Shown here piece after piece: positions 54,898 through 64,000 of a stretch of DNA of 64,000 bases. The position numbers and the translations under genes were made by a program. Location of the stretch: assembly GCF_012489685.1 (NCBI RefSeq), contig NC_080043.1, forward strand, positions 48,561,127 to 48,625,126, in the 5' to 3' direction. The first letter of the stretch is position 1; each line of letters starts with the position of its first letter. The notes under the pieces were generated by a model, which saw only the letters and a list, made by a program, of their open reading frames with translations, ran no database searches and had not been told where the DNA came from. Source of the DNA: Lotus japonicus (Eukaryota > Streptophyta > Magnoliopsida > Fabales > Fabaceae).

Positions 54898-57800
54898 TGT
54901 AACATCCCACACTCTAACCCAACAGGTGATGACCGTTAGATGACGAATAAACCCTAGAACTAGAAACGGACTAGATTAGGACTCTGACGAAACCTAAGAT
55001 AGTATGGATGACGATATATTTATATATATATATGCTAATTTTGTGCACGAATTACGATACGACGATAGGACGTCGGTATAACGATTAAATCGAACTGACA
55101 ATCAAGTACCAAAAACATGGTCGTCATGACTCCCATTTAAATGAATGACTCGAGTAGATGAGGATAGGAAACTAATCTGATCGAATCTCTTGACAGTAGT
55201 AGCACACTGTCTCAGAACGATCGATGGTAGAACCAACGAACCAAACCCTAGCATGCAATATGTGTTAGTATTAGGCATTCAGAGGGGAAATACACTACTA
55301 GAAAACCCTTAGCAATCAGAAATTATGACGCATAGTAGCCAATTTGTCCCGACTTGAAGACAGAATATAATAATTGACCAACGGTGCAAGGCGACACTAT
55401 TCACCCATGATGATAGTTTACTATTCATCAATAGTAACCGTCATAATAGCTGCTAGTTCCCATAAACCCTTGTCTGCATATTACCTGGACCTGAACAGAC
55501 TTGCAGAAGCCATGGAAGCTGGTGCTGCGCTGGCTGCATGAAAGGAGAATGGTGGGAAGTAGTGGTGCAACTTGGTTATCTTCTTAACCTTGATTAGCTT
55601 AATTAAGCCACTTCCAGCTTATAAAAAGGATCCATTCGAAGCCTCTGAGTCCCCAACAATCCATTCCAAGTCCCAGAACAAGCTGAGAGTGAAGAGAGAG
55701 CCCTGCGAGTGAGAGAGACCGAGAAGAGCTTCACAAGCTTCTTCTCTTCGATTCTCCCAATTGGCTGAGTGTTAGAGCGTAATTTTCATTCCATTAAGTT
55801 CCTAAGAGAGTAAGGATTCGATCTGGGTCAATTTCATGAAGCTTTGAGCCTAGGAAACCCAAACCCGCGACCACCCTGTAACTCCGGCGAGCATTTTCCA
55901 TAATCCGGCGAGTTCTCCGACTTGTAACTCGACTTTTCTCACGTTCCAGACCTCCATAGCAACACCCAACAACACCACGTTCATCCCCATAACCTATAGA
56001 GCAAGTTCCAGTACCCAGAATAACACGACGGTGACGATCCCAGCATCTCCGATCATCTTCTCCGGCGAGTTCTGTCTTCTCCGGCGAAGTGAGTTTCTGA
56101 AACTCACTTATTTTAGCTCGTTTTCAATCCAAAACTTACCCTTGAGCATGGTAGGACATTTTTAGGAAGCTTTAGACTAGTTTTGAGCCTCGAATCACCA
56201 TGAATTAGCAGGACCAATATTTGAATTTTCAAACTCGAATAGGCTATCGGGTTGAGCTTCTAGCCTCGAATTCGAGTGCCAAATTGATTGTTTTATACTT
56301 CTGGAACATGGTAGAACCTTCTAGGATTGATAGAATTGATGATGAAGCTCTGAGGTGAAAACCCCCAATTTCACCTCACGACCGATTCAAAAACTGGCAA
56401 ATTGAGGTAGTTACAGTGCCCAGATGCTTCTAATAATGGTCTAGATGGATTCAGAAGGTTGGAAACTATAGGAATGGAGTATCAGAAGTTAGTTTTAGCC
56501 TAGTTTGTGAATTTCTTAATTTGCAAGTAACCTTAGGATTAATTTGGACTTAAGCTAGGTTAATCAGCTTAATTAAGTGATTCTGAACTTGATTATGAGC
56601 TAGGAATGCTAGAAATAGAGTAATGAAAGACTAGGAATCATAAGTCAGTAGGCTAGCATAGTGGATTAAGGAATTAAGCTAGTAAGCTAATGAATAAGTG
56701 ATTTTGAACAAAGTAGCTTAGGGAATAAGTTAAATGATCTAGAAGTGATTATAGACTAAGGAACTGAACTTAGTAATAGAACCAGGTCAGTAAAGGGAAT
56801 TGGATAAGTCTAGGGTAGAAGAGTAATAAAAAGAGAATAAGATTAGCTCATGAAGTAGTTATATTATTTTTAGTTTCATAGACCCATAACTCGGTCATAA
56901 TCCATGATGTAGAGCGTGAAGGATCAAGCTCTCAAGTTTCAAAAGAAATAATTGAGTCACAGGTAAGGGGAGTTGGACAAGACCTTGTCTTGGTACATGA
57001 CGACTAAGTAACCGTTAAAGCGATAGTAGACATATTATTAATTACTCGCTTGTTTACAATATTTGTGGATTTTATGAAGTGACGCTAAATGTTTGCTTGT
57101 GATTCATATGTGAATTGCTTGTGGATGTTGTATTGCTGCATTGTTAGAAAGGAGGTAAAGTATACCATGAGATATGGTGATACTTAGGAAAGTGGCTCAA
57201 TAGCCTGGATATAAGAGTTGTCTTATGACATAAATAAATTAGAGAACATCCGAGGTAGGAGGGTATAGGGAAATAATTCGCCGGCTTAATGCGTTATTGT
57301 TACTTGGTTTTACGAACTTAGCCTACATTACATGTTAGGAACCACCCTAGGAAGGTAGACGATAATAATTATAAATGAACTTAGTAAATGGTAGGTAACA
57401 CCCTTTTACTAAAATGAGCATATGAAGTACATAACCATTACCGGGACGAATAACTATTTCCTGCTTTAAAACCCAACTACTTGGTCATTTCGGATCTCGC
57501 CTCCAAGCACAACGAGGCGTACTTGCTCGAAGAGTAAGGTACGAATGTCTACTTCTAGTTTGCTAGAAATACAAGAGAAGTATAAGGGGGCGATGGATGA
57601 TGTTTGTAAATAAACCCTTGGAGCGACGAGGAGTAGGAAAGTACTGTCACTAGCACTAAGGAGAGTGGGAATACAGAGACGCCAATGGTGGTCTTGTTCA
57701 GAGATGAATAGACCCGGGACTTACACAGCGGTACACCTCTCATGTCCGTCCCGGCAGGACCCCTGAGGTCGGGGTTGGCATGAAGTTTAAGGTAAAGAGC

Positions 57801-58217
57801 TGAGTTGTGTATTTCTGTCAGAGAGCTACTGAACGATCATGTCCGGTAAAGAGTGGACTGTAAGGAGTGTCCATGTTCTCGAGACGACTTTCCGAAGATT
57901 AAAAGAAGCTAAGGCTTTCGGGCCCCATAAAACATACTCATCACATGATAAATTTAATTACAAAAAAGGGGTTGGCGATGAACTCACCATTTCGTAAACA
58001 AGTAGTGAGAGAAGTCAATCCGAAAGACGAAGGTATAAGGCGGTAAAACCTCATATTATGCGTGTTCTTGTATGTGTTTGTTAACATGCTTGTTTTTAAT
58101 AGGATGTTATCTTGAACTTTATCGTTTATTTTATTGGCATGTAACTTGTGCAAAGTCGCGTTTGACTCACCCATGCATTATTTTTATCAATAAGCAGATC
58201 ACAGGTTAGAAGATGAG
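54898..58217 (+). repeat. Chromovirus-like LTR, 3.3 kb, inserted into the Tat-type element
   Basis: Begins TGTAACATCCCACACTC directly at the break in the Tat element. TATA-like TTATAAAAAG at 55619-55628 in plus orientation, followed by a leader-like GC-richer section and a GTGAGTTTC/GAAACTCAC inverted repeat at 56090-56108 that overlaps a possible splice donor. No open frame of note and no gag before 58217, where another LTR is inserted. Its family cannot be fixed. Length, TATA position and style resemble the Tekay-like LTRs in this window, but the sequence does not align by eye. Confidence 0.55.
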
Positions 58218-59253
58218 TGATAGCAATTCCGCAAGTGCACGGATTGCCCGAAGTAATATTAAGATATCGAACCACAGAGATAGTTGTTTATCAAATTGTT
58301 CAAGGACTTTTAGTGTTCAGAATTGTAAAAGGAAAAAGCAAAACATGTTTGAAGTTTGGTTGTGTGAATAACACTTGTGAGAAAAAGCTAGAATTATAAT
58401 TCAGAGAAGAAGTACCCTGGGCAAAGCTCCACTTAGTCCAATTATGGTTCTCAAATCAAGTTCTTATATGAAGTTTAGAATCCTTATCCATGACGATGTA
58501 GCCTCTACCTCTACTTGTTAATTCCTTAATCAAGTAAATCATTCAATTTCATTTGCCAAACCTAATTCCTTAGTGCCTAGTCAATTCAATTGAAGAATGA
58601 AGTTTATAAGTTCAGGCCAACACAATAAGTTTCTACCCTTATTCCTAAGTGATAACAAACAAATCAATCTAATCCCAAGTCCCTTAATCCTCCCCAACTT
58701 CCGTTGTGCAAGAAGAAAGCAAAACACTTGTGTGCACTCAAGAGAATATTGATTCAGAGAAAAGATACATGGAAAAGAAACTTTATTCATATAAGAAAAT
58801 AAGAAGTTTAAAACATAATCAGAACTAAGGTTCACTTCACCCAAAATACAAAGAGAAACTAGCCAAGCATGGCTATGGAATTCATAATGTAAATTAAAAG
58901 AGCAAAAACCTGAATCAAGAGTGCCAAGAAGCCTCCCACAAGCTCCAAGAAACTAGAACTTAAGTTTTGCTCAGAAAATACAAAGATACCTAAAAGAAAT
59001 CACAAAATCCTAATTTATAGACTTTCCAGCGGCCCGCCACGCATGTGCGTGGCCTCCTCCACGCACATGCGTGGATGATCTGTCAAAAATCCGCTCCTAG
59101 GTCTGCTTACCACGCATGTGCGTGGCCAAAACGGCGCACATGCGTGGCTTTCACGTTCCTTCATCTTTTTTCATCAGAACCACCACGCATGTGAGTGGCC
59201 TGAGGGGCGCACATGCGTGGTCTTCACCAGATCCTCCCCTTCGTTCACAGAAC
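58218..59253 (-). repeat. Partial LTR of a solo-LTR-type family, cut by the Sirevirus
   Basis: Starts TGATAGCAATTCC at 58218 (its 3' end on the minus strand), preceded by ATGAG (58213-58217), a candidate TSD whose partner is beyond the window. Carries the conserved CTCTGTGGTTCGAT and GTGCACTTGCGGAATT motif, a TATA-like CTATAAATTA at 59020-59011 and a palindrome array. It is interrupted by the Sirevirus LTR at 59254. Confidence 0.65.
59037..59220 (-). promoter_or_regulatory. Paired palindrome array next to the TATA box (period 73 bp, three pairs)
   Basis: CCACGCATGTGCGTGG at 59037, 59110 and 59183 (the last with one change), each followed 22-24 bp later by the inverted partner CCACGCACATGCGTGG or GCGCACATGCGTGG (59059, 59134, 59207). 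The exact 73-bp period and the place just upstream of the TATA box on the minus strand point to a U3 control array. Confidence 0.7.
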
Positions 59254-60528
59254 TGTAAGATCAAGTTTTGATCTAGTAGTACAACTCTATGTTTTGATGA
59301 TTACAAGTTAACCTTTTGATATGAACAATTGTGGTACTCTAACGTGTTTTTCTGAGTGTGCTATTTACAGGCTCTGACCCTGACTCAATTTCACACAAAT
59401 CAGAAGCACTGTGTATAAAGGGTAACCCAAGCAACGCTTTCGCATTCACCATGTTCAGCATGAACAGTGGAAAAGCTTCAGAAGATCTGAAGCTATACAA
59501 ACTCTGATGAGGACTCAGTCGCTAGAAGCTCTGATGATCCAGAAGTTCTGACAACCAAGAAACACTGAAGGTTCAGATGTTCTGATGGTGTAGAAGACTC
59601 TGAAGATCCAGAAGCTGAATAGTGGAAACTCTGAAGTCCAGAAGCAAGAAACTCTGAAGGCCATGTTCTTCCCTCTGAGTTCAGAATCAGAAGATACAAT
59701 GGTCAGAGGATCTGTGCTTTCCCTCTGACTCTGATCAACCGGCTTCACAAGTTCCTATACGAAGCATTCCTCTGATCAGAAGTCTCCTAGGTTAAAAGGT
59801 CAAGTCGCTATCCAAGTACAAAAGCAGTGTACCTTCCTGACGACCTACCTAACGTTCTCAGCCACAGCAGAAGCTGGATTTTCCAGAACTGCCCTCCAAC
59901 GGTAGCATTTCCCATGCAACGCTCAACCCTAATCCTTGGAGTATATATAGAGGCTGAAGATTGAAAGAAGCGGCTAAGAAACTAAGAAGCAATACACGCG
60001 CAAGATATTCAAAATATTCTAAGCTTTCTTTCATCTTGTAATTTATTCTAGTTTACACTCAGCTTATTCAGAAGCAAACCCTTGTAAACACCAACCTCAA
60101 ACAATTGTTTGATTTTCCTTAAGGGACCGGGTAGGTCAGTATCCTTAAGAAGACTAAGAGAGTGAATCTTAGTGGTGATTCCTTTAGGAGATCAAGGTTG
60201 ATCGGATCCTAGAGAAGACTAAGAGAGTGAATCTTAGTGATAGCTAAGTCAGTGTATTGTTAGTCACTTGTAGGTTTCAAGTGCAGTTGTAACAATTATC
60301 TGATTAGTGGATTGCCTTCATTCTAAGAAGGAAGAAATCACCTTAACGGGTGGACTGGAGTAGCTTGAGTGATTTATCAAGTGAACCAGGATAAAATCCT
60401 TGTGTGCTTTTCTATCTCTATCTTTTGCACTTAGTTCTCGAAAAGATTTGTTAAAATCTTTAAGGTGGTAGTTTTGTACTGAAAACGTTATTCAAACCCC
60501 CCCCTTTCTACCGTTTTTCATACCTTCA
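59254..60528 (+). repeat. 5' LTR of the Sirevirus (1275 bp)
   Basis: TGTAAGATCAAG...CATACCTTCA. TATA box GTATATATAG at 59941-59950. The U3 carries many short imperfect repeats of the AGAAGNTCTGA type (59470-59720). Confidence 0.88.
59941..59950 (+). promoter_or_regulatory. TATA box of the Sirevirus LTR
   Basis: GTATATATAG, about 690 bp into the LTR and about 660 bp before the gag ATG. Confidence 0.7.
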
Positions 60529-60530
60529 AT

Positions 60531-60542
60531 TGGTATCAGAGC
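60531..60542 (+). other. Primer binding site (tRNA-iMet), Sirevirus
   Basis: TGGTATCAGAGC, two bases after the LTR end at 60528. Confidence 0.93.
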
Positions 60543-60600
60543 GCAAGTTCTGATTACCACACCTAACAGTGTTCAGTGATCCGGGCCGGTGTGAAAAACA

Positions 60601-62511
60601 ATGGCTGCCACCACCAGTGAAACTCAAAGAGATGGTTACAACGCAAAGCCTCCTATGTTCGATGGTCAAAGGTTCGAATATTGGAAAGATAGACTGGAAA
60701 GTTTCTTTCTGGGTTTCGATGCAGATCTCTGGGATATTATTGTGGATGGCTATGAGCGTCCAGTTGATGCAGATGGCAAAAAGATCCCAAGGTCAGAGAT
60801 GTCTGCAGATCAAAAGAAGCTGTACTCACAACATCATAAAGCAAGAGCAATTCTTCTAAGTGCTATCTCCTATGAGGAGTACCAGAAGATTACAGATCGT
60901 GAGTTTGCTAAAGGCATTTTTGATTCTCTGAAGATGTCTCATGAAGGAAACAAGAAAGTCAAAGAATCAAAGGCATTGTCTTTGATCCAAAAGTATGAAT
61001 CCTTCATCATGGAGCCAAATGAGTCCATTGAAGAAATGTTCTCCAGATTTCAACTGCTTGTAGCTGGCATACGTCCTCTCAACAAGAGCTACACAACAAA
61101 AGATCACGTCATAAGGGTCATCAGGTGTCTTCCTGAAAGTTGGATGCCTTTGGTGACTTCAATAGAGCTCACGAGAGATGTTGAGAATATGAGTTTAGAA
61201 GAACTCATCAGCATTTTGAAATGCCATGAGCTGAAGCGCTCAGAGATGCAAGATCTGAGGAAAAAGTCCATAGCCTTGAAATCCAAATCTGAAAAGGCTA
61301 AGGTTGAGAAGTCAAAGGCTCTTCAAGCTGAAGAAGAAGAATCTGAAGAAGCATCAGAAGATTCTGATGAAGATGAGCTGACTCTGATCTCCAAGAGACT
61401 CAACCGCATCTGGAAGCACAGGCAGAGCAAGTTCAAAGGCTCTGGAAAGGCAAGAGGAAAGTCTGAATCCTCAGGTCAGAAGAAGTCATCAATTAAGGAA
61501 GTCACTTGCTTTGAGTGCAAAGAATCAGGGCACTACAAAAGTGACTGTCCAAAATTGAAGAAGGACAAGAAGCCAAAGAAGCACTTCAAGACCAAGAAGA
61601 GTCTGATGGTGACATTCGATGAATCAGAGTCAGAGGATGTTGACTCTGATGGTGAAGTCCAAGGACTCATGGCTATTGTCAAAGACAAAGGAACAGAGTC
61701 AAAGGAAGCTGTTGACTCTGACTCAGAATCAGAAGGAGATCCAGACTCTGACGATGAAAATGAGGTATTTGCTTCCTTCTCTACCTCTGAACTGAAACAT
61801 GCTTTGTCTGATATCATGGATAAGTATAACTCCTTGTTGTCTAAGCATAAGAAGCTGAAAAAGAACTTATCTGCTGTTTCTAAAACTCCTTCTGAACATG
61901 AGAAAATCATATCTGATTTGAAAAATGATAACCATGCTTTAGTTAATTCTAACTCTGTGCTTAAGAATCAAATTGCAAAGTTAGAAGAAGTTATTGCCTG
62001 CGATGCCTCTGATAGTAAGCATGAATCTAAGTATGAAAAATCTTTTCAAAGATTCCTGGCTAAAAGCGTAGATAGAAGCTTAATGGCTTCAATGATCTAT
62101 GGTGTAAGCAGAAATGGAATGCATGGCATTGGCTATTCTAAACCAATTAGAAATGAGCCTTCTGTGTCTAAAGCTAAATCCTTGTATGAATGCTTTGTTC
62201 CCTCTGGTACCATATTGCCTGATCCTGTACCTGCTGAAGCTGCTAAAAACCCTCTTAAAAAGGGATCTTTCTCTATGACTAAATATCATGCAAATATTCC
62301 TTTAAAATATCATGTTGAGACACCCAAGGTGATCAGAACCTTTGGGGTAACTAACAAAAGAGGACCCAGAAAGTGGGTACCTAAGGACAAGATTATCTAT
62401 GTTGCAGATATCCTTGATAGCTCCACTGAAACACCAATCATGGTATCTGGACAGTGGATGCTCGCGTCACATAACGGGAGAAAAGCGTATGTTCCGAGAG
62501 CTGAAACTTAA
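60601..62511 (+). CDS. gag: Sirevirus Gag, 636 residues
   Basis: Starts at ATG 60601 (MAATTSETQRDGYNAKPPMF). Residues about 15-230 are a copia-type Gag (UBN2-like) domain: FDGQRFEYWKDRLESFF, FDSLKMSHEGNKKVKESKAL, LSLIQKYESFIMEPNESIEE, LPESWMPLVTSIE. A CCHC knuckle CFECKESGHYKSDC is at residues 303-316, flanked by Lys-rich stretches and a Glu/Asp/Ser-rich region. A coiled-coil-like stretch (about 395-470) and a conserved tail follow. Capsid and RNA packaging role by family. From about residue 617 the codons overlap the pol frame: the bases read as GQWMLASHNGRK here are the protease DSGCSRHITG site in the +1 frame. Confidence 0.9.
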   Translation: MAATTSETQRDGYNAKPPMFDGQRFEYWKDRLESFFLGFDADLWDIIVDGYERPVDADGKKIPRSEMSADQKKLYSQHHKARAILLSAISYEEYQKITDREFAKGIFDSLKMSHEGNKKVKESKALSLIQKYESFIMEPNESIEEMFSRFQLLVAGIRPLNKSYTTKDHVIRVIRCLPESWMPLVTSIELTRDVENMSLEELISILKCHELKRSEMQDLRKKSIALKSKSEKAKVEKSKALQAEEEESEEASEDSDEDELTLISKRLNRIWKHRQSKFKGSGKARGKSESSGQKKSSIKEVTCFECKESGHYKSDCPKLKKDKKPKKHFKTKKSLMVTFDESESEDVDSDGEVQGLMAIVKDKGTESKEAVDSDSESEGDPDSDDENEVFASFSTSELKHALSDIMDKYNSLLSKHKKLKKNLSAVSKTPSEHEKIISDLKNDNHALVNSNSVLKNQIAKLEEVIACDASDSKHESKYEKSFQRFLAKSVDRSLMASMIYGVSRNGMHGIGYSKPIRNEPSVSKAKSLYECFVPSGTILPDPVPAEAAKNPLKKGSFSMTKYHANIPLKYHVETPKVIRTFGVTNKRGPRKWVPKDKIIYVADILDSSTETPIMVSGQWMLASHNGRKAYVPRAET

Positions 62512-64000
62512 GCCTGGAGGCGAAGTTGGCTTTGGAGGAAATGAAAAGGGTAAAATTATTGGTACTGGTACTATTTGTGTAGATAGTAGTCCATGCATTG
62601 ATAATGTTTTATTGGTAGATGGCTTAACACATAACTTATTGTCTATAAGTCAATTAGCTGACAAGGGTTATGATGTTATATTCAATCAAAAGTCCTGCCG
62701 GGCTGTAAGTCAGATCGATGGCTCTGTTCTGTTTAACAGCAAGAGGAAGAACAACATTTATAAGATCAGATTATCTGAGTTGGAGGCTCAGAATGTGAAG
62801 TGCCTTCTGTCTGTTAATGAAGAGCAGTGGGTATGGCATAGACGGTTAGGGCATGCCAGTATGAGAAAGATTTCTCAGCTGAGCAAGCTAAACCTTGTCA
62901 GGGGCTTACCCAATCTGAAGTTCGCTTCAGACGCTCTTTGTGAAGCATGTCAGAAAGGCAAATTCACAAAAGTCCCTTTCAAGGCAAAGAATGTTGTCTC
63001 AACCTCAAGGCCGTTAGAACTTCTGCATATCGACCTGTTTGGACCAGTGAAAACTGAGTCTATAGGTGGCAAGAGATATGGAATGGTTATCGTTGATGAC
63101 TATAGCCGCTGGACATGGGTAAAGTTTCTAACCCGCAAGGATGAGTCTCATGCTGTGTTCTCTACCTTCATTGCTCAAGTGCAAAACGAGAAGGCTTGTA
63201 GAATTGTGCGTGTCAGAAGTGACCATGGTGGAGAGTTTGAGAATGACAAGTTTGAGAGTCTGTTTGATTCCTATGGAATTGCACATGATTTCTCTTGTCC
63301 CAGAACTCCTCAACAAAATGGTGTTGTTGAGAGGAAGAACAGAACTCTTCAGGAGATGGCTAGAACCATGCTCCAAGAAACTGGCATGGCTAAGCACTTT
63401 TGGGCAGAGGCAGTAAATACAGCATGTTACATTCAGAACAGAATCTCTGTGAGACCAATTCTGAATAAGACTCCTTATGAATTGTGGAAGAACATAAAAC
63501 CCAACATTTCTTATTTTCATCCTTTTGGCTGTGTTTGCTATGTTCTCAATACTAAGGATAGATTGCATAAATTTGATGCTAAATCTTCTAAGTGTCTATT
63601 ACTTGGTTATTCTGATAGATCTAAAGGTTTTAGATTTTATAATACTGATGCTAAGACTATTGAAGAATCTATTCATGTTAGATTTGATGATAAGCTTGAC
63701 TCTGACCAGTCAAAGCTAGTTGAAAAGTTTGCAGATTTAAGCATTAATGTTTCTGACAAAGGCAAAGCTCCAGAGGAAGTTGAGCCAGAGGAAGATGAAC
63801 CAGAGGAAGAAGCTGGTCCCTCTAACTCACAAACTCTGAAGAAGAGCAGAATCACTGCAGCTCATCCTAAGGAATTGATTCTGGGCAACAAAGATGAACC
63901 AGTCAGAACCAGATCTGCCTTCAGACCCTCTGAAGAGACCTTGCTGAGTCTGAAAGGATTGGTGTCCTTAATTGAACCCAAGTCCATAGATGAAGCTCTT
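62351..64000 (+). CDS. pol: Sirevirus Pol, N-terminal part: protease and integrase (runs off the window)
   Basis: Open in the +1 frame relative to gag from 62351 (after a stop at 62348) to the window end. Protease active site WYLDSGCSRHITG (Asp at 62450). Then a region ending LLSISQLADKGYDVIFN, the GAG-pre-integrase zinc motif (WHRRLGHASMRK ... CEACQKGKF, about 62834-62963) and the integrase core: HIDLFGPVKTES, VRSDHGGEFEND, PQQNGVVERKNRTLQEMA. An acidic linker follows. No stop seen, so protein-coding capacity is kept. Expression would require +1 (or -2) frameshifting within 62351-62511, or reflects a 1-nt mutation in this copy. Confidence 0.85.

Larger units (their letters stand above)
59254..64000 (+). 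mobile_element. Sirevirus (SIRE/Maximus-type Ty1/copia), 5' part
   Basis: LTR 59254-60528, PBS 60531-60542, gag 60601-62511 and pol from about 62351 to beyond the window. The gag with a long acidic and Ser-rich C-terminal extension, and pol order protease, GAG-pre-integrase, integrase, identify Ty1/copia of the Sirevirus group. The 5-bp flank is AGAAC (59249-59253). No stop is seen in either frame apart from the gag end, so it may be recent. RT, RNase H and any env-like ORF lie outside. Confidence 0.92.

Noticed and set aside
54898..58217. A host gene with TATA box and splice sites in the 3.3 kb block
   Set aside because: Begins with an LTR-type TGTAACATCCC terminus exactly at the break in the Tat element and has no coding exons; LTR is the better explanation.
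59470..59720. Repeats of AGAAGNTCTGA type as a coding or CRISPR-like array
   Set aside because: Short, irregular repeats within the Sirevirus U3; the open frames there are antisense and without domains.

Overview
The window is nuclear plant DNA, probably a eudicot and possibly a legume (low confidence; the Sirevirus is the main reason). I see no host gene, no rRNA or tRNA gene and no CRISPR. Almost every base belongs to nested transposable elements: long-LTR chromoviruses (Tekay/Del-like Ty3/gypsy, with a C-terminal chromodomain tail and a tRNA-iMet primer site), a CACTA DNA transposon, a Tat-type Ty3/gypsy element with two RNase H domains, solo LTRs and a Sirevirus (Ty1/copia).

Layout. 1-8687: left chromovirus, minus strand (first 25 bp of its 3' LTR, decayed gag-pol, 4.0 kb 5' LTR). 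8688-8947 and 21650-22010: pieces of a CACTA transposase gene (DUF4218 part), plus strand. They are separated by a solo LTR (8948-9746 and 21191-21644; TSD AACAC), which is itself split by a very young non-autonomous chromovirus (9747-21185; TSD GAATC; two 3572-bp LTRs in which I saw only two differences). 22011-46356: right chromovirus, plus strand, split by a second chromovirus family (28395-38547, minus strand; TSD GTTTA) and by a solo LTR in its 3' LTR (43596-44926; TSD ATGCC). 46357-50696: the TNP2 half of the same CACTA gene on the minus strand, with its 5' region, subterminal repeats and CACTAC end. 50697-54897: Tat-type element. 54898-58217: a chromovirus-like LTR. 58218-59253: part of another LTR. 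59254-64000: Sirevirus LTR, gag and the first part of pol, running off the window.

Main result. The two halves of the CACTA gene lie in opposite orientations. Each half abuts a chromovirus LTR at the same 5-bp target site (TCTAG at 8688, its complement CTAGA at 46357), while the right chromovirus has mismatched flanks (TAGAA and CTAGA). LTR sequence types are exchanged reciprocally at one point near a poly-G tract. Together this indicates that two related chromoviruses inserted in opposite orientation into one CACTA transposase gene and then crossed over within their 5' LTRs, inverting about 16 kb of present-day sequence.

Other notable signals. (i) A protein-coding frame inside the transcribed part of the chromovirus LTRs that is recognisably shared by two otherwise dissimilar families. 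(ii) A tandem triple-hairpin array in the LTR leader with compensatory and loop-only changes. (iii) A branch-point-like motif and splice acceptor directly upstream of gag ATGs. (iv) Paired palindromes repeated every 71-73 bp next to the TATA box in two different solo-LTR families. (v) A +1 overlapping gag/pol arrangement in the Sirevirus. All alignments here were done by eye.
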